In this document: in pieces, positions 38,388 to 50,000 of the stretch
Numbering within the stretch: the first letter of the stretch is position 1
Layout: each line of letters begins with the position of its first letter
Assembly: GCA_963713505.1 (NCBI GenBank)
Contig: CAVQMC010000021.1
Span: 1 to 64,000 of the forward strand
Length of the DNA: 64,000 bases
Source: CAVQMC01 sp963713505
Lineage (GTDB): Bacteria > Bacteroidota > Ignavibacteria > Ignavibacteriales > Ignavibacteriaceae
Direction: 5' to 3'
Made by a program: the position numbers and the translations under genes
Notes under the pieces: generated by a model
What the model was told of the DNA's origin: nothing
Seen by the model: the letters and a program-made list of their open reading frames with translations, nothing else
Databases searched by the model: none

Positions 38388-40313
38388 TTATTTTACTTTA
38401 CAAATAATTGCCGTGATGTCGTCTTCTTGTGGTTGATCTTTAATAAATGAACGGACTTCCTTGTAAAGATTTTCAATTAGTTCTTGTGATCCGTATTCAC
38501 GATTTGATTTAATAAAGTTTAAAGTTTTATCAACGCCAAAATCAATTTCATTTGATCCTCTGGATTCTATAACTCCATCGGTTAGAAAAACCAGCATTTC
38601 TTCGGAAGACAATGAGATCTTATTACTTTTTGAATAGGCATAATTTTTATATATACCAAGCGGTATGCCGGTACTTTCAATTTTATATCTTGTTTCACCT
38701 GCTCTATTCATTAAATAGGAAGGGATATGTCCGGCGCTTGCATAATCAAATAATTTATTAGTAGAATCGAACCGTACTAAAGTTAAAGTTACAAAATGTT
38801 CATTGTCCAGGTCCTCGACAAGCCTATTGTTTATTAAATTTAAAATTTTTGCAGGATCGGATTCTGTTTGAGAAAATGCCCTTAAATAAGCGCGGGTTAT
38901 TGCCATTATAAATGCAGCACCTATACCGTGGCCACAAACATCACCGATTATAATTCCGGTACAGTTATCGGGAAAAGTTATAAAATCATAAAAATCTCCG
39001 CATGTTTTTACCGCGGAATAAGTTTTTCCAGCAATGTCGCAGCCGGGCAGTGAAAAATCTGATTTCAATAGCCTTTGCTGTAATGCTTTAGCAATATTCA
39101 TCTGAAATTCCTGCTCCTGCTGATTTCTAAGTTCTGTAACATCTTTAAGCACAGAAACAAATTTTGTAATTACTCCGTTAGTATCTTTCATAGAACTGAT
39201 TGTCTGCTCACTCCAATAAAGGTCCCCGTTCTTTTTCTTATTAATTATAGTTCCCATATACATATTACCTGCAAGCACGTTTTTCCATAAATTATTGTAA
39301 AAAGATTGATCATGTTGCCCGGACTTAAGTAATCTCGGAGTTTTTCCGATAACTTCAAGTCGATCATACCCTGTGGTTTTTTCAAAAGCAGGGTTTACAT
39401 ATTCAATAATACCAGTACTATCTGTTATTACAACACTGTCTGCCGTCTGTTCTACGGCATTAGAAACCATTTTTAGTTTTTCCAGTGCCTTATTACTCTC
39501 AGAGATATCTTCAGCAATTACAAGAACCGAATCCGGTTGAATAAATGTATAGTAAACTTCTAATTCTTTTAATTCATCTGTACTTCGAAATCTATAGGAA
39601 ATTACATTATGAATATTTGTTCTTTCATTTTTGCATTTTAATAAATCCGAATAAATTTCCTTACATGAAGGTGAATTATTATACACATCAAGAAATTTCA
39701 TTTTTATATAATTTTTAACATTTCCTTCAGTAAACATTTCAGCCATTTTATTATAATCAACCAGGATAAAATCATCTACTTGATATTGCCAGATATAACA
39801 GGGTATCGGTAATTCTTTAAACATTGTTTCTAACCTATGCTCCCTGTACATAAGATTATTTTCAAGCAGGCTTTCTTTTGTGCCGATCCGGATCATAATA
39901 ACAGCACCAATGATTGAACCGTCAGAATCTTTAAGCGGATTTGAAGATAAAATTACATGTATTCCTTTGGGATGTATTATATTTTTAACAAAGATTATTT
40001 CGCCGGCAACTTTTTCATTTTTAAGCGCACGGGAAAGCGGTAATTGATCGGGAAGATATTCAATAAAACTTTCAGGATAATAAAAGGATGACATTGTTGT
40101 CCAATCCGAAAACCGGGCATTTATTATTCCCGGACCGAAAATATTTTGCGCAGTCGGATTGCAAACTACAGTATTCCCATTTTCATCGGTGACAATTATT
40201 CCTTCATCGAAATTCTCGATAAAAGCAGATATATTTTTATTATCTTGTCGTAAAATTTTCAGCATGGTTCGAGGGGTTTCGGTTCCGTTTGATAATTGAT
40301 TTATTCCATTCAT
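38388..40313 (-). CDS. PAS-PAS SpoIIE/RsbU-type serine phosphatase
   Basis: A 641-residue cytoplasmic protein. PAS domains are at about 28-130 (NFDEGIIVTDENGNTVVCN), a divergent one at 155-270, and a canonical one at 285-395 (QTADSVVITDSTGIIEYVNP). Residues 405-640 form a PP2C/SpoIIE phosphatase: GKTYSAVKTCGDFYDFI, GIIIGDVCGHGIGAAF, VFLTDGVIESRG, and DDITAIICKVK supply the metal-binding aspartates. This class dephosphorylates anti-anti-sigma factors in partner-switching stress pathways. No STAS or RsbW-type partner is visible in the window. Minus strand, alone. Confidence 0.93.
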   Translation of the reverse strand: MNGINQLSNGTETPRTMLKILRQDNKNISAFIENFDEGIIVTDENGNTVVCNPTAQNIFGPGIINARFSDWTTMSSFYYPESFIEYLPDQLPLSRALKNEKVAGEIIFVKNIIHPKGIHVILSSNPLKDSDGSIIGAVIMIRIGTKESLLENNLMYREHRLETMFKELPIPCYIWQYQVDDFILVDYNKMAEMFTEGNVKNYIKMKFLDVYNNSPSCKEIYSDLLKCKNERTNIHNVISYRFRSTDELKELEVYYTFIQPDSVLVIAEDISESNKALEKLKMVSNAVEQTADSVVITDSTGIIEYVNPAFEKTTGYDRLEVIGKTPRLLKSGQHDQSFYNNLWKNVLAGNMYMGTIINKKKNGDLYWSEQTISSMKDTNGVITKFVSVLKDVTELRNQQEQEFQMNIAKALQQRLLKSDFSLPGCDIAGKTYSAVKTCGDFYDFITFPDNCTGIIIGDVCGHGIGAAFIMAITRAYLRAFSQTESDPAKILNLINNRLVEDLDNEHFVTLTLVRFDSTNKLFDYASAGHIPSYLMNRAGETRYKIESTGIPLGIYKNYAYSKSNKISLSSEEMLVFLTDGVIESRGSNEIDFGVDKTLNFIKSNREYGSQELIENLYKEVRSFIKDQPQEDDITAIICKVK

Positions 40314-41115
40314 ATATAACTTTCCGTTATCTTTTTTGTTTTAATTTTATGATTGAGTGAGATTATTTGCGCTATAAGAATACTTAAAAAGAGTTGATAA
40401 AGTAGTATCTCTTTTCTGGTAATTTGATTAATGCCGGCCCTTTTTGCTAATGTGAAGCTGAGAGTTTAAAGTTCCTCGATTGAGGACATAATTTACACTC
40501 TAAAAAGATGTTTAATTAATGGAAATTTTAGATTACACTTTTAGAAGGAAATTCGATAAACACAGTATGAATTTAAATATTAACATTTAGTATACGACTT
40601 AATAACATGAAAACAAAATTAAGGATGGTAAAGGCAAGTGATGTTAAAATCAAATGATATAACAATTTCAAACATATTAATTAAAATTTTGCAATTCCTT
40701 CATCGATCTCGGCAATTAACATTCTCATGAAATCTTCCATGATGCAGACTACTTACTACAAAGAAAGTATAAATCACATTTAAAATTATATCGACAGGTG
40801 GGAAGGTTATTGCTTTAGTTAAAGAGAAGCCATTTATAACGGCGGCAGCAAGTCCGATGAAATGAGAGAATATTAAATAAAATTAAAACGTTAAATTTAG
40901 TTGCAGTTTTTTTCTTGTTGACATCAGATTGTTAAAAGATTAATATAAAACTAATTTAAAGAACTAATCCCTTTTTCATCCCTTTGACCGATAGATTTAT
41001 TTTTCAAATCTTCATATCATTATTTAGGATTTCCAGGATGGTTAATTCTTTCTTTAACTCTTGGATCCTTTCATAGTAATTATTTTGTTAAATAATAAAT
41101 TAAAGTATAAGCTAA
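40314..41115. other. Intergenic region with one copy of the shared upstream element
   Basis: About 800 bp between divergent genes. Apart from the conserved element at 40973-40994 and AT-rich sequence, nothing coding is supported. Confidence 0.45.
40973..40994 (+). promoter_or_regulatory. Shared upstream element, copy 1
   Basis: TTTTCATCC, 7 bases (CTTTGAC), CGATAG. 121 bp before the ATG at 41116. Fixed spacing is identical in all six copies in the window. Upstream context CTAATCC. Confidence 0.7.
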
Positions 41116-41328
41116 ATGAACGGTTTAATGTATTATTCGTTTGCACTAATTTCATTAATGTTTTGGCTTGCCGATTTTCTTACATCTAGAACTTTCCTCG
41201 GGTTTATGGAAATACTTATCATGGTAATCATAATAAATACAGTATATAAAATTATAAGTGGAAAAATTTCTAATAGAAAAAAAGGCGAACTAATAAGAAT
41301 TAAATACCGGCGATCCGATTCAATCTAA
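41116..41328 (+). CDS. Small membrane protein (Lmo0937-like)
   Basis: Seventy residues: two hydrophobic helices (YYSFALISLMFWLADFL; FMEILIMVIIINTVYKII) and a basic tail (NRKKGELIRIKYRR). The layout resembles the small Lmo0937/DUF5670 proteins, like the clearer member at 50839, and it has the same upstream element. Weak ribosome-binding site. Function unknown; a stress-linked envelope role is inferred. Confidence 0.6.
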   Translation: MNGLMYYSFALISLMFWLADFLTSRTFLGFMEILIMVIIINTVYKIISGKISNRKKGELIRIKYRRSDSI

Positions 41329-41448
41329 AGTTTGCTGAGCTATTTTGGCTGTTAAAATTTTTGAATGAATAATACAATTAAGTCTTTACGTTTTCAGATC
41401 ATTTAAATAAAAGCTGACTTTTAAAGTTATGTTCTATAGGCTTAGTCA

Positions 41449-42928
41449 ATGAATGTTTTAATGATTTATCCGATGTACCCGGATACATTTTGGAGTTTTA
41501 AACATGCTCTTAAATTTGTATCGAAGAAAGCAAGTTTTCCGCCGTTAGGGCTTTTAACGGTTGCCGCAATTCTGCCCGAAGATTGGCATAAAAAAATAAT
41601 TGATTTGAATGTAAAACAATTGATAGATGATGATATACTTTGGGCAGATTATGTTTTTATAAGCGCCATGTCGGTACAAAGTAAGTCTGTTGATGAAGTG
41701 ATACTAAGATGTAAAAAGTTAAAAGCAAAGATTGTGGCAGGCGGACCTTTATTTACGAGTAGTCCTGAAAACTACCGAAATATTGATCACTTAATTCTTA
41801 ATGAAGCCGAGATTACACTTCCTCAGTTTTTAAGTGATCTTAGAGATGGAAAACCGAAACAATTATACACTTCGGAAGAATGGGCGGATATTACAACCAC
41901 ACCATTGCCGCTTTGGGAACTCACATCGATGAATAATTATACATCAATGAATGTACAGTACTCGCGTGGTTGTCCTTATGACTGCGATTTTTGTGATATC
42001 ACTGTTCTTTACGGGAGAAAACCGCGTACAAAAAGTAAGGAACAGGTGATAGCTGAATTAGATGCTCTATATTTTAACAACTGGCGTGGACCCGTTTTTT
42101 TTGTTGATGATAATTTCATCGGCAACAAAGTAAAATTGAAAAAAGATATTCTACCCGCTAGTTATTGAATGGAATGAGAAAAGAAAAAATCCGTTTTACT
42201 TTAATACGGAGGTATCAATCAATCTTGCCGACGATGATAAACTTATGCAGCTTATGGTTAAGGCTGGGTTTGAAGCTGTATTTATTGGTATCGAATCTCC
42301 GAACGAGGAAAGTTTGATTGAGTGTAATAAAACTCAAAATAGAAACCGTGATCTAATCTTAAGCGTTAAAAAAATTCAAGAGTCAGGTTTGGAAGTTCAG
42401 GGAGGATTTATTGTAGGTTTTGATAACGATCCGCCGACTATATTCGATAAACTTACTAACTTTATCCAAGAAAGTGGTATCGTAACTGCCATGGTTGGGC
42501 TTTTAAATGCGCCGCAAGGAACGAAACTTCATAAAAGACTTCTCAGAGAAGGAAGATTGTTAAACGATTTTAACGGAAACAATACTGATCTGTCGATTAA
42601 TTTTATCCCTCAGATGAATCAAACTGAACTTCTTGATGGATACAAAAATATTTTAAACACTATATATTCACCTAAATATTATTATGACCGAGTAATGCGC
42701 TTTTTAAAAGTTTTTGAACCAAAGAAGAAAAAGGTATTTCACCTTAATCCGAATTATATCCTCGCACTTTTTAAATCTATTTTCAAATTGGGCATAATAG
42801 GCGAGGAAAGGATTTATTACTGGAAGTTATTTTTCTGGTCGTTGTTCCGAAAACCGCAGTTGTTTTCTCTTGCAATATTATTTACGATTTATGGATTCCA
42901 TTTTAGGAAAATCTCTGATAGTTTTTGA
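41449..42928 (+). CDS. B12-binding-domain radical SAM protein (one frameshift)
   Basis: Removing one C at CCC 42154 gives 492 residues. The N-terminal 150 residues form a cobalamin-binding-like Rossmann domain (PPLGLLTVAAILPE, KIVAGGPLFTS). The radical SAM core has the cluster motif C-x3-C-x2-C in SRGCPYDCDFCDITVLYGR. FFVDDNFIGN, FYFNTEVSINLADDD, FIGIESPNEESL and GGFIVGFDNDPP are typical of the family with a DUF4070-like C terminus, as in hopanoid/lipid-modifying enzymes. Probable role: radical methylation or rearrangement of a lipid-like substrate; substrate not determined. As written the SAM core is cut in two. Confidence 0.9.
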
Positions 42929-43042
42929 TGAAGTGTTTTTCGATTAACATGCAGAAATTTTCTAACTTCTATAAAAATGTTTTCCGCGTGTAAATGATTA
43001 TAGTGTTTATGTAAAGATAATAATCAAAAGGAGAAGTATATA

Positions 43043-45325
43043 TTGGAAAACATTATCATTAAGTCATCAATAAACAGAATTGCCTTTATTGGGAATTACT
43101 TACCCCGGCAATGCGGAATTGCAACCTTTACTACCGATTTGTGTGAGTCAATAGCTGCACGTTATACTGGTAAAACTTGTATTGCTCTGCCGGTCAATGA
43201 CATTGAAGCAGGTTATGCATATCCGAACCGGGTTCGCTTTGAACTGATTGAGAAGGATATTGAATCTTACAGGCGTGCGGCTGACTTTCTCAATATTAAT
43301 AATGTCGATTTGGTATGTGTGCAATTCGAATACGGAATATTTGGTGGGAAAGCAGGAAGCCACATACTAGCGCTTCTGAGCGAATTACGTATGCCGATTG
43401 TAACAACTTTACATACGATATTAAAAGATCCTGACCCTGATCAACGGTTTGTATTGGAAGAAGTTGCAGCTGTTTCGGACCGGTTGGTTGTAATGAGTAA
43501 ACGCGGCTCTGAATTTTTGCAGGAAATCTATAATATACTTCCGGAAAAAATTGACCTTATTCCGCATGGTATTCCCGATGTGCCGTTTGTGGATCCGAGT
43601 TTTAACAAAGATTTATTCGGTGTAGAGGGTAGAATTGTTTTACTGAGTTTTGGTTTACTCTCAACAAGTAAAGGAATTGAAACTGTAATCTCCGCACTTC
43701 CTGAAATAGTAAGCCGGTATCCCGATACAGTTTATATAGTTGTCGGTGCAACGCATCCACATGTTATTCAAAAAGAAGGCGAAATGTACCGCTTGTCTTT
43801 GCAGCGGCTGGCGCAACAAAAAGGTGTGGAAAGCAATGTTATCTTTTATAACCGCTTCGTTAGTTCGGAAGAACTTGTTGAGTTCATAAGTGCGGCAGAT
43901 ATTTATATCACACCTTATCTCAATGAAGCACAAATAACCTCAGGAACTTTGGCTTATACATTAGGAGCTGGTAAAGCAATTGTTTCTACTCCATATTGGT
44001 ATGCGGAAGAAATGCTTGCCGATGGCAGAGGTGTGCTGGTTCCATTCCGGGATCATGAAGCTTTGGCAGGGCAGGTTATAAGCTTGTTGGACAACGAAGC
44101 TGAACGTCATGCGATGCGGAAACGTGCTTACATTTTCGGGAGGGATATGATTTGGTCCGAAGTGGCAAAGCGTTATATGGAAAGTTTTGAACGTGCACGG
44201 GCAGAACGTCGTCATTATATCCCTGCCGGTTTTATTTCAAAAGCGCTTGATAAATATCCGGGTGAACTACCTTTATTAAAACTTGATCACTTAGAACATA
44301 TGACAGACTTTACAGGAATATTGCAACATGCCCTTTTTACGGTACCTAATTATGCGCATGGCTATACAACCGACGACAATGCGCGGGCTCTTTTAGTAAG
44401 TATTCTTTTAGATGAACTGGGCAGCAGTGAGAGCCTAAGATTGGCTACCCGTTATCTTGCTTTCCTCGGATTTGCATTTAATAATCAAACTAAACGCTTT
44501 CGAAATTTTATGGACTATCAACGAAATTGGTTGGAAGATTCCGGATCGGATGATAGTCATGGCCGTGCACTTTTGGCATTGGGTACAGTATTAAATCATT
44601 CCGAAATTCAAGCATTAAACAGTATGGCTGGATGGCTTTTTGAACAAACATTGCCAACTATTCTTTTAACTACCAGTCCTCGTGCATGGGCATTTGCTTT
44701 AATTGGCATTTACGAGTATTCGCAAAAATTTGCCGGTGACCGCAGAGCAGGGAAGGTACGGGATGAATTAGCAGGGCGGCTTCTGACATTATATCAGAAT
44801 AATCGATCTGAAGAATGGCTCTGGTACGAGAAAGAACTTTCATATTGCAATGCAGCATTACCGCATGCATTGCTCTTATGCGGAAAGTCTATACCTAACC
44901 AGGCTATGACCGATGCAGGTTTGGAATCATTAAAGTGGCTTTCCGGTTTGCAGCATGCAAGTAAAGGACATTTTGTTCCGATCGGATCAAATGGTTTTTA
45001 TCAGAAAGATGGTGAACGAGCTCGTTTTGATCAGCAGCCTGTTGAAGCACAAACGATGGTATCGGCCTGTCTCGAAGCTTTTAGAACTACAGGAGATAAA
45101 TTCTGGAACAAAGAAGCTCGATGCGCATTTGATTGGTTCCTCGGCAATAACGATTTAAATCTTCCTATCTACGATCCTACTACAGGAGGCTGTAGGGACG
45201 GTTTGCATCCCGATCGTTCAAACGAGAATCAGGGTGCCGAATCTACTTTAGCCTTTCTCCAATCATTATTGGAGCTGCGTTTAGCAAAACAATCACATTT
45301 ATCATTGGAGACTGTTTTAAAATGA
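43043..45325 (+). CDS. GT4 glycosyltransferase with C-terminal helical (glycosidase-like) domain
   Basis: A 760-residue two-part protein. Residues 1-385 are a GT-B/GT4 transferase (GNYLPRQCGIATFTTDL; donor-site region SFGLLSTSKGIETVI; ITPYLNEAQITSGTLAYTLG). Residues 400-760 are a helical repeat domain resembling alpha/alpha-barrel glycosidases (HALFTVPNYAHGYTTDDNAR, WLWYEKELSYCNAALPHALL, FDQQPVEAQTMVSACLEAF). Start codon TTG at 43043, 7 bases behind AAAGGAGAAG; no nearby in-frame ATG fits better. The stop overlaps the GH130 start (ATGA). The pair probably makes and recycles a mannose- or glucose-containing glycan; the product is unknown. Confidence 0.9.
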   Translation: MENIIIKSSINRIAFIGNYLPRQCGIATFTTDLCESIAARYTGKTCIALPVNDIEAGYAYPNRVRFELIEKDIESYRRAADFLNINNVDLVCVQFEYGIFGGKAGSHILALLSELRMPIVTTLHTILKDPDPDQRFVLEEVAAVSDRLVVMSKRGSEFLQEIYNILPEKIDLIPHGIPDVPFVDPSFNKDLFGVEGRIVLLSFGLLSTSKGIETVISALPEIVSRYPDTVYIVVGATHPHVIQKEGEMYRLSLQRLAQQKGVESNVIFYNRFVSSEELVEFISAADIYITPYLNEAQITSGTLAYTLGAGKAIVSTPYWYAEEMLADGRGVLVPFRDHEALAGQVISLLDNEAERHAMRKRAYIFGRDMIWSEVAKRYMESFERARAERRHYIPAGFISKALDKYPGELPLLKLDHLEHMTDFTGILQHALFTVPNYAHGYTTDDNARALLVSILLDELGSSESLRLATRYLAFLGFAFNNQTKRFRNFMDYQRNWLEDSGSDDSHGRALLALGTVLNHSEIQALNSMAGWLFEQTLPTILLTTSPRAWAFALIGIYEYSQKFAGDRRAGKVRDELAGRLLTLYQNNRSEEWLWYEKELSYCNAALPHALLLCGKSIPNQAMTDAGLESLKWLSGLQHASKGHFVPIGSNGFYQKDGERARFDQQPVEAQTMVSACLEAFRTTGDKFWNKEARCAFDWFLGNNDLNLPIYDPTTGGCRDGLHPDRSNENQGAESTLAFLQSLLELRLAKQSHLSLETVLK

Positions 45326-46267
45326 AAAATCAATATACAGAAGTAATCCATCGTCATGAGTTGAACCCGATTCTTAAAGCCGAAGATTGGCCGTATCCGA
45401 TCAATAGTGTTTTCAATGCAGGTGCAACATTACTGCCAAATGGAACAACATTGCTTCTCTGCCGTGTAGAAGACCGTCGCGGACTTTCTCACTTGTGTGC
45501 TGCGCGCTCTAAAAATGGTATAGATAATTGGCAGATTGACCAGCAGCCGACTTTACTGCCTGATGCAGAAAATTTTCCCGAAGAATTGTGGGGTATTGAA
45601 GATCCGCGAATTACATTTGTTAAAGAATTAAAAAGATACGTAATCGTTTATACTGCCTACACACGTGATGGCCCGGGTGTTGCTCTTGCACTTACTGAAG
45701 ATTTCAAAAATTTTGAGCGCTATGGAATAATAATGCCTCCTGAAGATAAAGATGCAGCTTTGCTGCCTTATCGTATTGACGGTAAGTGGGCAATGATCCA
45801 TAGACCGATAAGTGCACCGAGAGGGCATATGTGGATTTCATATTCGCCGGATTTAAAAAACTGGGGAAAACATGTTCTAATTATGGTTGCACGTAAGGGG
45901 GCTTGGTGGGATGCAAACAAAATTGGTCTTTCGCCCCCGCCGATTGAAACCCCCGAAGGATGGCTGGTAATCTATCATGGTGTTAAGCAGTCATGCGGCG
46001 GATGTATTTATAGGCTAGGTCTTGCATTATTTGATTTAAAAGAAACCGGAAATTTTGCTTAAACGAAGCAGTGAATGGATCTTTGCCCCGGAAGAACCTT
46101 ACGAGCAGCACGGCGATGTTGGATATGTAGTATTTCCATGCGGATACACTATCGGCTCTGACGGTGATACCATAAATATTTATTACGGTGCAGCAGATAC
46201 TTGCATCGGCTTAGCTACCAGCAGTATTAAAGAGATGCTTGCATGGCTTGAGAAACACAATTCATAG
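45322..46267 (+). CDS. GH130 family glycoside phosphorylase/hydrolase (one frameshift)
   Basis: Removing one A at AAA 46043 gives 314 residues. A five-bladed beta-propeller GH130: NSVFNAGATLLPNGTTLLLC, CRVEDRRG, the catalytic-site stretch EELWGIEDPRITFV, YTAYTRDGPGVALA, MIHRPISAPRG, IGLSPPPIETPEGWLVIYHG and, after the break, EEPYEQHGDVGYVVFPCG. The family cleaves beta-mannosides with phosphate, or with water in some members. It is translationally coupled to the GT4 gene upstream. The frameshift removes the last propeller strands. Confidence 0.9.
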
Positions 46268-46530
46268 AAGAAAAGAATTTTATGAAATTAGTAACCAGAT
46301 AAAAAAAAAGGAGTTGAGCGGCAGCACCCAGATGTGGTTACAAATTTTTGTCTGTTACTTTCTAATTGCGTTATTAAGCCGGGTATTATCATTTTAATTA
46401 CCATGATTACGGATTTAAAATTCATACTGAATTAAATAAATCAGCAACTGGAATTGAAGTAATCCGATATGACGAGAAAACATTAATGGATACAACTGAT
46501 GAAAGAATATAATCTCAAAAGGAGGAAACT

Positions 46531-46890
46531 ATGAATATCCAAATAAATACCGACCATAATATCAAAAGCAATAAAACCCTAATTGCTAAGTTCAGCAGCA
46601 CAATTAAGAACGCGTTAAGCCGGATAAGCGATCAAATTACGAGTGTGCAAGTTCATCTAAGTGATGCAGACGGAAAAAAGAAAGGCAATAACGACAAACG
46701 CTGTCTGATTGAAGCACGTCTGGAAGGCCGTCGTCCAATCGTAGTTACGGAACATGCTGCAAACTTGAATCAGGCCCTCGACGGTGCTATAGATAAACTA
46801 CTTGGAATGGTTGAAAGTATCCAGGGACGACGAAAGGATAAAAGAGATCATAAATCTGTACCTGAGATAAAATCTTCAAACGAAAAGTGA
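46531..46890 (+). CDS. hpf: Ribosome hibernation-promoting factor family protein
   Basis: A 119-residue HPF/RaiA-type domain: MNIQINTDHNIKSNKTLIAK, ITSVQVHLSDADGKKKGNND, KRCLIEARLEGRRPIVVTEH and NLNQALDGAIDKLLGMVE. It silences ribosomes in stationary phase or stress. Strong AAAGGAGG site. Monocistronic; the region 46268-46530 upstream contains no copy of the shared element. Confidence 0.85.
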   Translation: MNIQINTDHNIKSNKTLIAKFSSTIKNALSRISDQITSVQVHLSDADGKKKGNNDKRCLIEARLEGRRPIVVTEHAANLNQALDGAIDKLLGMVESIQGRRKDKRDHKSVPEIKSSNEK

Positions 46891-46952
46891 AAGTTTCAAT
46901 TAAGAATATTCCAGTTTTGTAGGAGAGATATAATCCATATGATGTAGTCCTT

Positions 46953-46974
46953 CTTTCATCCTTTTGCTCGATTG
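46953..46974 (+). promoter_or_regulatory. Shared upstream element, copy 2
   Basis: CTTTCATCC, 7 bases (TTTTGCT), CGATTG; 98 bp before the start at 47073. Preceded by GATGTAGTCC, also present at copies 3 and 5 with small changes. Confidence 0.7.
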
Positions 46975-47072
46975 AGCACATTCATAAATATCCTTAATTT
47001 AGCTTATTATTAATTGGTTTTAAGTCAATATAAACTTTTACTTCATTTTAATATAAAACGAGTGAATTATAA

Positions 47073-50000
47073 TTGGATCCTTCAATAGAAAATAACTTTT
47101 ACGAAAATATTGTCAATACAGTAAGGGAACCCTTACTTATATTAGATAAGCATCTAAGAATAGTAAAAGCCAGCAGGTCATTCTTTGATTTCTTCAAAGT
47201 TAGTCCTGATAAAACTATCGGAAAACTTATATATGATCTTGGAGATCACCAATGGGATATTCCTAAACTTAGAGAACTTCTTGAAACGATTCTTCCCGAA
47301 AAAACAGTATTTGATAACTTTGAAGTAAAACATCATTTTTTGAATATCGGTAAAAGGATTATGCTGTTAAATGCCAGGCAAATTGAAACGGCATTTGGAA
47401 AAGATAAAATAATTCTCCTTGCAATTGAAGATGTAACCGCAAGAAAGCAGGATGAAAAATCTTTACGCGAAAAGAACCAGCTAACTAGTGAGTATTTGGA
47501 AATTCTTTTGGATCATGCACATGCCCCAATTATAATCTGGGATTCTTCATTACACATCAACAAATTTAACCACGAATTTGAAAAACTTAGCGGTTATGAC
47601 TCAAGCGAGATAATAGATAAACCAATCGAAATACTCTTTCCAGCAGACAAAGTTACATCCACGTTGGAATTATTAATGAATAATCTTAATAATAATAATT
47701 CTGAGACCATTGAACTGGATATTGTAACAAAAGATAATAATATAAAGACAGTTCTTTGGAATTTTACAAGTATCTTAAATAAAGAAGATAGAAATTTTAT
47801 TGCAACAATTGCACAAGATATTACTACACACAAACAAATGGAAAAATCTTTGGGGCTTTTGGAATCACGTTACCGCCGTCTATTCGAAACTGCAAAGGAT
47901 GGAATTCTTATTCTTGATGCTGAAACAGGCAGGATTATTGATGTTAATCCTTTTTTGTGTGATCTGCTTGCGTACCCCAAAGAAAAATTTATCGATAAGG
48001 AATTATGGCAGATTGGATTCTTTAAAGATATAGCCACTAATAAAGAAAAGTTCTTAGAGTTACAAAAGAAAAAATATGTTCGCTATGACAACTTACCGCT
48101 TCAAACAGCAGACAGTAGAGAGATTAATGTTGAGTTTGTTAGTAATGTTTATTTTGCGGATAATCAAAAGGTAATTCAGTGTAATATTCGGGATGTAACC
48201 GAATATAAAAACGCAGAAAATAATTTAAGAAATTCGGAAAACCGACTCCGCACTCTTGTACAAACAATACCCGATTTAATTTGGCTTAAGGATGTTGATG
48301 GTAAATATCTCTTATGCAACACAAGATTCGAACGATTTTTCGGAGCTAAAGAAGTTGATATTGTAGGTAAAACGGATTACGACTTTGTAGATAATAAGTT
48401 GGCAGACTTATTCCGCGAAAATGACCGGAAGTCGATGGCTGCCGGAAAACCAACTATTAACGAAGAATTAATAACATTTGCAGATGATGGTCACAATGAA
48501 TATTTGGAAACTATTAAGGCACCTTATTATGATGTGAACAATAATATTGTTGGGACTCTTGGTATCGGAAGAGATATTACAAAACGTAAACAAGCAGAAT
48601 TAGAACTATTAAAATTATCACGTGCTATTGAGCAAAGCCCCGTATCAATCATCATTACAGACACTGATGGAAATATTGAATATATAAATCCGAAAGTTAC
48701 CGAAATAACCGGTTATCAATTAGCAGAAGTAATTGGGAAAAACCCCCGAATATTAAACTCGGGAGAAAAATTAAAAAGTGATTATAAAGAGTTATGGGAA
48801 ACAATTACATCCGGGAAGGAGTGGCGCGGCGAATTTCATAATAAAAAGAAAAACGGAGAGCTTTTTTGGGAATCGGCATCAATTTCACCGATTATAAATG
48901 GGAAAGGAATTACAACCCATTATCTTGCCGTTAAGGAAGATATAACTGAAAAAAAGAAAATCCGTTCAGAATTATTAATCAGCGAAGAAAGATACAAAGC
49001 CATTTTTAATACTTCGCTTGAACTAGTTTACATTTTTGATTTGGAAGGAAAAATTCTTGAAGTAAATGCTCAGATTTTAAATCTGTTTGGTTATACTCTT
49101 GAAGAATCTAAGAGTTTAAAGATTTTTGATATAATAGCGCCTGGTGATTTACAAACAGCTTATAAAAATATTGAGTATGTGATAGCAAATGGTGTAAATC
49201 AAGGCTTGCAGGAATATAGGATACGAACAAAAAATGAAAAAGAAATAATTATTGAAACAACTGCAGTTAGGTTGGATAGGGATGGAAAACCATATGCTAT
49301 AATGGGAATTGCAAGAAATATTACGGAACGAAAACATATTGAAAACCAACTGATCAAAGCAAAAGAAAAAGCTGAGCAGATGAATCGCCTGAAGACAAAT
49401 TTTCTGGCTAATATGAGTCATGAACTCAAGACTCCTCTTGTTGGTATTTTAGGATATGCTGAATTTTTAGAGAACGAATTAACTGAGAATGAATTCCGGG
49501 AAATGGCAAAAATTATAAAATCCAGCGGCGAAAGACTGAATAAAACTTTGAATAATATACTTGATATTTCCAAAATTGAAACCAACAATCAGCAGATAAA
49601 TATAAAGGAACATGATTTAATTAAATATTTAACTGAGCAGATCGAGTTATTCAGAGTTACTGCTGAAAGAAAAGGTTTATCACTTAATTTTGAAACTAAA
49701 GAAGAAATATTAAATTCATATATCGATGAAGAAATGTTCGTCTCAATAATAAATAATATTTTAGAAAATGCAATAAAATTTACAAATACAGGCGGTGTAA
49801 CTTTAATCGCTAAGCGGGAAAAAGACTATGCAATCATAGAGATTATTGATACCGGCATCGGTGTGCATAAGGATCATTATGATTTGATCTTTGAATCGTT
49901 CAGACAGGCAAGTGAGGGATATGGCAGAAGTTATGAAGGAACCGGATTGGGTTTAACGTTAGTGAAAAAATATATGGACTTAATGAGGGGAACAATTGCT

